From Rhodococcus koreensis (GTDB lineage Bacteria; Actinomycetota; Actinomycetes; Mycobacteriales; Mycobacteriaceae): a stretch of 64,000 nt of DNA. The stretch is taken from NCBI RefSeq assembly GCF_900105905.1, contig NZ_FNSV01000005.1, forward strand, positions 1,984,001 to 2,048,000, read 5' to 3'. The translations under genes and the position numbers were made by a program. Below, in pieces: positions 57,799 through 64,000 of this stretch (position 1 is its first letter; every line of letters begins with the position of its first letter). Under the pieces are notes generated by a model. The model was not told where the DNA came from. It made no database searches and saw nothing but the letters and a program-made list of their open reading frames with translations.

Positions 57799-60700
57799 GT
57801 GTTCCTCCTCGACGACACCATCGTCTACAGCGCCAGCGACCTCGCCGCGGCCGCCACCTGCGAGTTCGCGTTGCTGCGTCGATTGGATGCCACGCTCGGG
57901 CTCGGCGGCGCCGGCACCACCTCCACGTCCGTCGACGACGATCCGATGCTGCGACGGACGTCGAGCCTGGGCGACGCCCACGAACATCGCCGGCTCGAGC
58001 AGTTCCGCACCGAGTACGGCGACGGGGTGGTCACGATGGACCGGCCCGAGTACACCACCGTGGGCCTGTTCGACGCGAACCTGGCCACCGTGGAGGCGAT
58101 CCGCGGCGGCGCCGACGTCGTGTACCAGGGCACGTTCTTCGACGGCCGCTTCCTGGGTTTCTGCGACTTCCTCGTCCGCGACGGCGACACGTACGCCGTC
58201 TACGACACCAAGCTGTCGCGGCACGCGAAGGTGCCGGCTCTCCTCCAGCTCGCCGCCTACGCGGAAGCCCTCGCCGGCAACGGCATTCCGACGTCCCCGG
58301 ACGTCCACCTGCTGCTCGGCGACGACAGCGACTCCGCGCACCCGCTCGGCGACATCGTCCCGGTGTACTCCGCGCGACGCTCCTCGCTCGAACGGATTCT
58401 CGACGAGCACCGCGACGAGCAGTCGGTCGCGGAGTGGGGCGACCCCCGGTACACGGCGTGCGGCCGCTGCGACACGTGCACTCCGGAGGTCGAGCAGCAC
58501 CGCGATCTCCTGCTGGTGGCCGGAATGCGCTCGACGCAGCGGAGCAGGCTGATCGCGGCCGGGATCGGCACTCTCGACGCGCTCGCCGCGCATGCGGGCA
58601 GTGTCGACGGGCTGCCCGAGCGCACCCTCGAATCGTTGCGCGCCCAGGCTGCCCTGCAGCTGCGGCAGGAGTCCTCGGGCACCCCCGAGTTCCAGCTGTA
58701 CGCCCCGCAGGCCCTGGGTGGGCTGCCGGAACCGGACGACGGCGACATCTTCTTCGACTTCGAGGGAGACCCGCTGTGGGCCGAGAACGGTTCCACCGAC
58801 TGGGGTCTCGAATACCTCTTCGGCGTGGTCGAGGGTCCCGCCGGCGCCGCCGTGTTCCGGCCGTTCTGGGCGCACGACCGCGCGGAGGAGCGGCAGGCGC
58901 TCGTCGACTTCCTCGACTACGTGACGGCGCGTCGTCAGCGGTACCCGAACATGCACGTCTACCACTACGCCGCGTACGAGAAGTCCGCGCTGCTGCGGCT
59001 GGCGGGGCGGCACGGCGTCGGCGAGGAGACCGTCGACACCCTGCTGCGCGACAACGTCCTCGTCGACCTGTACCCGGTGGTGCGCGGGTGCCTGCGGATC
59101 GGCGAACGGTCCTACAGCATCAAGAAACTCGAACCGCTGTACATGCCGGAGCAGCCGCGCGACGGCGACGTCACCAATGCCGCCGCGTCGGTGGTCGCGT
59201 ACGCCGACTACTGCGATCACCGGGACAACGGCCGCGACGAGGAGGCCGGTGCACTGCTGCAGGGCATCGCCGACTACAACCAGTACGACTGCGATTCCAC
59301 GTTGCGGCTGCGCGACTGGCTGATCGGGCAGGCGCGGACGCACGGCGTGGGCCTCCGGCCGCCGGGCGACGGGCCCACCCCGGTGACCGAGGAATACACG
59401 TCCGCAGAGGCGGCGTTGCGCGAATTCGCCGGGCACGGTCCGAGCGAGCACCGGGGCCACGACCAGCAGGCCGCCGCCCTCATGGCGGCGGCGGTCGGCT
59501 ATCACCGGCGTGAGCGGAAACCGTTCTGGTGGGCGCACTTCGATCGGCTGGTCGTGCCGCACGACGAACTGTCGGACATCCGGGACGTCCTGGTGGTGTC
59601 GTCCGCGGTCGTCGAGGAGAACTGGCACAAGAGCAGCCCCCGGCAACGCAAGCTGCGCCGGCGTCTCGAGCTCACCGGCCGGTTCGGCACCGGGAGCACG
59701 GTGGGTACCAAGACCACGATGTACGCGCTGTACGACACTCCCGCACCGGAGGCGGTCGCCGGCGACAACCCGCAGCAGCGGGGTACGTGCACCGTAAACG
59801 TGCTCGAGGTCGGGAAGGACGGCCGCCGCCGCGACGTGGTGATCGTCGAGGAACTCCTGAACGGCGAGGAGTACGGACAACTTCCGACGGCGATCACCCC
59901 CGGGCCACCGATCACGACCGCCCGCATCGAATCGGCGATCGCGGTGGCCGCGGACGGCATGTGCTCACCGCTGCCGGAGCTTCCGCTGTGCGCGTCCGTG
60001 GACATCCTGCGGCGGTCCGATCCGCGCACCCGGAGCGGGAATCCGCTCCCGCCCGTCGACGGCACGGACTACGCGGGCGCGATCACCGCGGCCCTGCTCG
60101 ACCTCGAGAACTCGTACGTCGCCGTGCAGGGTCCGCCCGGCACCGGCAAGACGTACACCGGGGCCCGGGTGATCAAGGCACTCGTCGAGCAGCACCACTG
60201 GCGGATCGGTGTGGTCGCGCAATCGCATTCGGTGATCGAGAACATGCTCGGCGGCGTCGTGAAGGCCGGGCTCCCCGCCGAACTCGTCGCGAAGAAGGAC
60301 GGGCGGCATCGCGCCGCGACATGGACCGACATCAGTTCCAACGACTACCCCGGCTTCATCGACCAGGCGGAGGGGACGGGCTGCGTGATCGGCGGAACCG
60401 CCTGGGATTTCGCCAACACCGACCGCGTTCTGCCCGGCAGCCTCGACCTGCTGGTCATCGACGAGGCCGGGCAGTTCGCTCTCGCCAACACCATCGCGGT
60501 GGGCGGCGCGGCCCGCAATCTCCTGCTGCTCGGCGATCCCCAGCAGCTCCCCCAGGTCAGCCAGGGCACCCATCCGGAACCGGTGGACGCGTCGGCTCTG
60601 GGGTGGCTCGCCGAGGGTCACGGGGCGCTGCCCGCGAGCCGGGGCTACTTCCTCGAACGCACGTGGCGGATGCACCCGCAGCTGTGTGCTCCCGTCTCGA

Positions 60701-61266
60701 CGTTGTCGTACGACGGCAAGCTGCGTTCGCAGGAATCGGCCAGTGCCGCAAGACGACTCGACGGCATGGACGCCGGGGTGCACACCGTCTTCGTCGACCA
60801 CCAGGGCAACGCTACCCAATCCCCCGAGGAATCGCGGGAAGTGGTCAACCGGATCACGAAGCTGCTCGGATCCGGCTGGACCGACCCCAGCGAATTCGAG
60901 GGCACCCGCCCACTCGACGAGTCCGACATCCTGGTGGTGGCGCCGTACAACGCGCAGGTCGGGTTGATCGAACGCGATCTGGCCGCCGTCGGCCTCGACA
61001 GGGTCGAGGTGGGCACGGTCGACAAGTTCCAGGGGCGGGAGGCGGCCGTCGCCATCGTGTCGATGACCGCGTCCGCGATCGAGGACGTGCCGCGCGGCAT
61101 GTCGTTCCTGCTGTCGCGGAACCGGATGAACGTGGCCGTCTCACGCGGCAAGTGGGCGGCGATCATCGTCCGATCGGAATCGCTGACCCAGTACATGCCG
61201 AGCACCCCGGAAGGACTGACCGAACTGGGTGCCTTCATGCGGCTCACCGATCAGCCGAAGCACTGA
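57799..61266 (+). CDS. TM0106-family RecB-like nuclease with helicase domain
   Basis: 1155-residue three-part protein. An N-terminal RecB-like PD-(D/E)XK nuclease (GFCDFLVRDGDTYAVYDTKL, LLQLAAYAEAL) has a cysteine cluster (YTACGRCDTC). A central RNase H-like exonuclease domain begins DIFFDFEGDPLW. The C-terminal superfamily 1 helicase shows GPPGTGKTYTGARV, LLVIDEAGQFALA, LLGDPQQLPQVSQ and VDKFQGREAAVAIVS. A GTG start eight bases after GGGG is chosen. The role is not established; the domain set points to DNA or RNA end processing, perhaps in repair or defence. Confidence 0.88.
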   Translation: MFLLDDTIVYSASDLAAAATCEFALLRRLDATLGLGGAGTTSTSVDDDPMLRRTSSLGDAHEHRRLEQFRTEYGDGVVTMDRPEYTTVGLFDANLATVEAIRGGADVVYQGTFFDGRFLGFCDFLVRDGDTYAVYDTKLSRHAKVPALLQLAAYAEALAGNGIPTSPDVHLLLGDDSDSAHPLGDIVPVYSARRSSLERILDEHRDEQSVAEWGDPRYTACGRCDTCTPEVEQHRDLLLVAGMRSTQRSRLIAAGIGTLDALAAHAGSVDGLPERTLESLRAQAALQLRQESSGTPEFQLYAPQALGGLPEPDDGDIFFDFEGDPLWAENGSTDWGLEYLFGVVEGPAGAAVFRPFWAHDRAEERQALVDFLDYVTARRQRYPNMHVYHYAAYEKSALLRLAGRHGVGEETVDTLLRDNVLVDLYPVVRGCLRIGERSYSIKKLEPLYMPEQPRDGDVTNAAASVVAYADYCDHRDNGRDEEAGALLQGIADYNQYDCDSTLRLRDWLIGQARTHGVGLRPPGDGPTPVTEEYTSAEAALREFAGHGPSEHRGHDQQAAALMAAAVGYHRRERKPFWWAHFDRLVVPHDELSDIRDVLVVSSAVVEENWHKSSPRQRKLRRRLELTGRFGTGSTVGTKTTMYALYDTPAPEAVAGDNPQQRGTCTVNVLEVGKDGRRRDVVIVEELLNGEEYGQLPTAITPGPPITTARIESAIAVAADGMCSPLPELPLCASVDILRRSDPRTRSGNPLPPVDGTDYAGAITAALLDLENSYVAVQGPPGTGKTYTGARVIKALVEQHHWRIGVVAQSHSVIENMLGGVVKAGLPAELVAKKDGRHRAATWTDISSNDYPGFIDQAEGTGCVIGGTAWDFANTDRVLPGSLDLLVIDEAGQFALANTIAVGGAARNLLLLGDPQQLPQVSQGTHPEPVDASALGWLAEGHGALPASRGYFLERTWRMHPQLCAPVSTLSYDGKLRSQESASAARRLDGMDAGVHTVFVDHQGNATQSPEESREVVNRITKLLGSGWTDPSEFEGTRPLDESDILVVAPYNAQVGLIERDLAAVGLDRVEVGTVDKFQGREAAVAIVSMTASAIEDVPRGMSFLLSRNRMNVAVSRGKWAAIIVRSESLTQYMPSTPEGLTELGAFMRLTDQPKH

Positions 61267-62429
61267 CCCTCGCCGCGGTAGGTGGGCACGGCGGTGCGGG
61301 ATCCGTCCGACTCGACGAGGTGCACCTCGGTGAACCGCTCGCACAGCTCGCCGGCCTTTGCGTGCCGGAACCACACCCGGTCGCCGATGCCGAGATCGGC
61401 TGCCGCTCTTCCGGTCACGGGGGTCTGCACCTCGCCGGCGCCCTCGTTGCGCAGTAGCTTCAGGCCCGTCGGCCACATCGGTGCGGGCACACGGCTGCGC
61501 CCGGCGGGTCCGGAGGCGATGTAGCCGCCACCGAACAGCGTCGCGATGCCGGGTGCCGGCCGCCGGACCGTCGAGAGGGCGAAGTACAGAGACGGGTGCG
61601 GGCGGAACGAGCGGTACCGGTCGAAGAGCGTGGGCACGTACAGACCGGAACCGGCGGTCACCTCCGTCACGACCGGGTCGGCGGAACTCACCTCGAGCGA
61701 GCCGGTGCCGCCGCTGTTGACGATCTCGAGTACCCCGACTTCCGACTGCACGGCGTTCACCACGGAGCCGCGACGGGTCGCGAGTTCCCTGGCGGACGCC
61801 CGCTTCATCCAGCCGATCGGCGGGCTGGAGTCGGGCAGTCCCGCGATCTGCGCTTCGTAGAACATGACTCCGACAACCGCAAACCCGCGCGCGGCGGCGC
61901 GTTTCGCGAACGCGGCGACGGCGGACGGCTCGCGGAGCGGGGAGCGGCGGACCCCGATGTGGACGGGTCCGAGTCGCAGCGACGCGTCCACGTCGATGCA
62001 CAGCCGGGCCCGGAGGGACGTGGCGCCGGCGGCAGCGGACACGAAGTCGAGGTGGTCGTCGCCGTCGACCATGAGGGTGATCCGGTTCAGCAGTTCGGGT
62101 TCGGCCGCCAGTTCGGCGAGGGCCCCGCGGTCGGCGGTCGGGTAGCCCATGAGGATGTCCTGTGCGCCGTGCCGGGCGAGCCAGATCGCCTCGCGAAGGG
62201 AGTACGCCATGATCCCGCGGAAGCCGCCGGCCGCGGTGAGATTCTCACCGAGCGCGACCTGGAGTACCGCACGGCAGCGGACGGATTTGCTGGCGACCCG
62301 GACCGGGGTGCCGGCGGCGCGCCGGACCAGGTCGGCGGCGTTGGCACGCAGTGTGGGCAGGTCGAGCGCGGCCAACGGCGGGTCGATCTCGGTGGTCGAG
62401 GCGATGAGACGGTCGAGCGTGGGCGTCAC
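61251..62429 (-). CDS. PLP-dependent D-threonine aldolase-like enzyme
   Basis: 392-residue protein with the alanine-racemase-like PLP barrel (VRVASKSVRCRAVLQVALGE; catalytic Lys in SKSVRC) and a C-terminal D-Ser dehydratase-like domain (GDRVWFRHAKAGELCERFTEV, with a metal-binding His/Cys pair). It probably cleaves D-threonine or dehydrates D-serine. The GTG at 62429 begins TPTLDRLIAS. It overlaps the end of the nuclease-helicase gene by 16 bp. An operator of the TetR type lies 52 bp upstream, shared with the neighbouring oxidase gene. Confidence 0.85.
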   Translation of the reverse strand: MTPTLDRLIASTTEIDPPLAALDLPTLRANAADLVRRAAGTPVRVASKSVRCRAVLQVALGENLTAAGGFRGIMAYSLREAIWLARHGAQDILMGYPTADRGALAELAAEPELLNRITLMVDGDDHLDFVSAAAGATSLRARLCIDVDASLRLGPVHIGVRRSPLREPSAVAAFAKRAAARGFAVVGVMFYEAQIAGLPDSSPPIGWMKRASARELATRRGSVVNAVQSEVGVLEIVNSGGTGSLEVSSADPVVTEVTAGSGLYVPTLFDRYRSFRPHPSLYFALSTVRRPAPGIATLFGGGYIASGPAGRSRVPAPMWPTGLKLLRNEGAGEVQTPVTGRAAADLGIGDRVWFRHAKAGELCERFTEVHLVESDGSRTAVPTYRGEGQCFG

Positions 62430-62480
62430 AGTTCGTCCAATCGTTGGGCATCGATCTGCGACGCCAGTCAACCATTGAGT

Positions 62481-62494
62481 TGGACGATTGTCCA
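62481..62494. promoter_or_regulatory. TetR operator upstream of the aldolase-like gene
   Basis: TGGACGATTGTCCA; the arms TGGAC/GTCCA are perfect. The same motif, TGGACGAGCGTCCA, is at 63227-63240, on the other side of the tetR gene. Confidence 0.7.
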
Positions 62495-62510
62495 GATCGC
62501 GTGGACCGGA

Positions 62511-63155
62511 TCAGGCCTGCTCGACCGCCTTGGCCGTGATCACCTGCACCATCTCGTCCAGCGCCGCGATCATCGCCTCGCTGTCCCGGTCGACGAGCCA
62601 CCGCAGCACGAGCCCGTCCAGCATGGCCAGCCCGAACCGCGCGATCGACTCGACCGGAGTGCCCCAGCCGACGCCGGCGATCCGGGCGCACTCGGCGAGA
62701 AACTCGATCGCCTCCTCGTCCATCGTCCGGTACTGCTGACCGGCAATATCGCCTGCCCGCTCGCTCCCGGACGCCCGGTGCCGCAACGCCTGCGCGGTGA
62801 TCTCGTACGTCAGCAACTGACGGTCCGGGGTGGCCTCGATGATCGGCCACATCCCGCTGATCCCGATGTGGAGCAGTTCTCGCAGACCGTCGATCCCGCG
62901 CAGGTCCGGCGCGTGCCGCACCTGACCGAACGCCAGCCGCATCGACGCGCTGAGCTGCAGAACCAGGCTCTCGCCCATTGCGGCGAGGAGCTCCTCCTTG
63001 CTCTCGAAGCAGTAGTGCACCACACCGAGAGAGACACCCGCCTCCTCCGCCACGGCACGCACCGTGACCGACGCGACGCCGCGCTGCTCCGCGATGGCCA
63101 GCGCCGACTCGACGAGTTGGGCACGACGTTCATCCGCAGGAAGCCTGTTCAGCAT
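62511..63155 (-). CDS. TetR-family regulator of aldolase and oxidase genes
   Basis: 214 residues beginning MLNRLPADERRAQL. The HTH is at about residues 10-55 (VTVRAVAEEAGVSLGVVHYCFESKEEL, landmarks EEAGVSLGVVHYCF). The C-terminal domain is of the common TetR ligand-binding kind. It is divergent from the lactone oxidase gene and upstream of the aldolase-like gene; copies of one palindrome sit in both promoters, so it probably represses both and itself. Confidence 0.85.
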   Translation of the reverse strand: MLNRLPADERRAQLVESALAIAEQRGVASVTVRAVAEEAGVSLGVVHYCFESKEELLAAMGESLVLQLSASMRLAFGQVRHAPDLRGIDGLRELLHIGISGMWPIIEATPDRQLLTYEITAQALRHRASGSERAGDIAGQQYRTMDEEAIEFLAECARIAGVGWGTPVESIARFGLAMLDGLVLRWLVDRDSEAMIAALDEMVQVITAKAVEQA

Positions 63156-63224
63156 CCTCTGATCGTAGAACCTGAGGGGGCCTCCCCCGCGACCAACACG
63201 GACGCCCGACCAACCCGGCATTTG

Positions 63225-63242
63225 CCTGGACGAGCGTCCAGG
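63225..63242. promoter_or_regulatory. TetR operator in the divergent tetR/oxidase promoter
   Basis: CCTGGACG-AG-CGTCCAGG, perfect 8-bp arms, 14 bp before the oxidase ATG and 69 bp before tetR. Confidence 0.78.
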
Positions 63243-63256
63243 TTCATGATGGGCGA

Positions 63257-64000
63257 ATGGCACAGGACACATGGCGCAACTGGGCGGGCACCGAGACGGC
63301 GAACCCGCTGCGCTTCGCGACCCCACGCTCGGTGGCGGACCTCCGCGCACTCGTCTGCGGTGCCGCGCGGCAGGGACAGCGGGTCAAGGCTGTGGGGTCG
63401 GGCCACTCCTTCACCGGGGTCGCCGTCACCGACGGCATCCTCGTCAGCCTCGACGCCCTCACCGGCATCGAATCCGTCACCCTCGACGAACCGGCGGGTG
63501 CCCTCGTCACCGTCCTCGCCGGGACGCGACTGCACGATCTGAGCGAGCAACTCTGGCACCGCGGTCTGGCCATGATCAACCTGGGCGACATCGACGTGCA
63601 GTCCGTCGCGGGTGCGCTGTCCACCGGAACACACGGCACCGGAGCGCGTTTCGGAGGTCTCGCGACCCAGGTCCGCGCCCTGCAGGTGGTGCTGGCGGAC
63701 GGCTCGGTGGCCGACTGCTCCCCCACCGAGAATCCCGAACTGTTCGAGGCGGCACGCCTGGGCCTCGGCGCGGTCGGCATTATCTCGAAGGTCACGATCC
63801 AGTGCGTGCCGAACTACGTGATGCACGCCGTCGAGAAGCCGGAGTCGCTCGATGCCACCCTCGACCGTCTCGACCACGACCGCGCCACGATCGACCATTT
63901 CGAGTTCTACTGGTTCCCGCACACGCGCCGCGTCCTGACGAAGCGCAACACCCGGCTACCCGGCGACACCCCGACGTCTCCTCTCCACCCGGTCCGCGCC
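63257..64000 (+). CDS. FAD-linked sugar-1,4-lactone oxidase, C-terminus beyond window
   Basis: First 248 residues of a VAO/PCMH-type flavoprotein of the D-arabinono/gulono-1,4-lactone oxidase family. FAD-binding motif VKAVGSGHSFTGVAVTDG (about residues 43-60) and the conserved GDIDVQSVAGALSTGTHGTG (landmarks QSVAGALSTGTHGTG) with the flavin contact are present. It makes a lactone oxidation product using O2 or another acceptor. The start ATG at 63257 has a weak ribosome site. The ALO C-terminal domain is outside the window. Confidence 0.88.
   Translation, partial: MAQDTWRNWAGTETANPLRFATPRSVADLRALVCGAARQGQRVKAVGSGHSFTGVAVTDGILVSLDALTGIESVTLDEPAGALVTVLAGTRLHDLSEQLWHRGLAMINLGDIDVQSVAGALSTGTHGTGARFGGLATQVRALQVVLADGSVADCSPTENPELFEAARLGLGAVGIISKVTIQCVPNYVMHAVEKPESLDATLDRLDHDRATIDHFEFYWFPHTRRVLTKRNTRLPGDTPTSPLHPVRA

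Noticed and set aside
57730..59880. A long minus-strand open frame continuous with the lysophospholipase
   Set aside because: It is the antisense shadow of the nuclease-helicase gene; the residues are His/Val/Arg-rich and match no fold, while the plus-strand protein has clear motifs.

Overview
High-GC actinobacterial chromosome, most likely a Rhodococcus of the jostii/opacus/wratislaviensis type. The grounds are dense GC-rich genes with GTG/TTG starts and 1-4 nt overlaps, a mycofactocin locus, an NDMA-dependent alcohol dehydrogenase, a KstR-type steroid operator, actinobacterial maltokinase/trehalose synthase, and 13E12-type HNH and IS21 elements. Genus-level placement is inference. I saw no rRNA, tRNA or CRISPR array.

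1-15960 is a complete mycofactocin region. On the minus strand, reading from about 14.3 kb leftwards, lie mftA (a 31-residue precursor), mftB, mftC, mftD, an OYE/FadH-type oxidoreductase, a mycofactocin-type SDR, a second OYE/FadH enzyme, mftE, mftF and mftG. A GAF/winged-helix regulator and an aldehyde dehydrogenase cut by the window edge follow. On the plus strand are mftR and a methyltransferase that looks like MftM. Together they make the glycosylated peptide redox cofactor, methylate it and supply oxidoreductases that use it.

15906-21091 is accessory or scarred DNA: a 13E12-family HNH protein, remnants of a DUF6226 gene and of an antibiotic-biosynthesis-monooxygenase gene fused at one breakpoint, and a complete IS21-family element (18167-20817) with a 7-bp target duplication. 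The element splits an Imm-5-like gene whose frame is restored when it is removed in silico.

21149-31187 holds an ABC-2 exporter and then an alcohol-oxidation locus: LuxR-type response regulator, GAF histidine kinase, iron-type alcohol dehydrogenase, VWA protein, MoxR ATPase and NDMA-dependent methanol/alcohol dehydrogenase. This is the type of enzyme that needs mycofactocin. Both dehydrogenase genes have a near-identical CCCGATCGGG-centred palindrome upstream.

31188-57729 is mostly core-type genes: kshB with a KstR box, a CHAP protein, AlkD-like protein, SPW membrane protein, TetR, glutamate racemase, ferredoxin reductase, a MacB-like ABC system, acyl-CoA synthetases, an ABC exporter behind a SoxR/MerR-type promoter, mak-treS, DinB, a secreted protein, a DEAD-box helicase, a nitrilase-family amidase, a phosphoribosyltransferase and a lysophospholipase.

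57799-64000 holds a TM0106-type nuclease-helicase, a D-threonine-aldolase-like enzyme, a TetR regulator and a sugar-lactone oxidase (cut by the window end). A matching operator sits on each side of the tetR gene.

Several intergenic regions carry 16-bp boxes matching the actinobacterial Crp/GlxR consensus TGTGA-N6-TCACA (2850, 14350, 27062, 41610, 55208). They may tie cofactor synthesis, alcohol oxidation and fatty-acid activation to carbon control.
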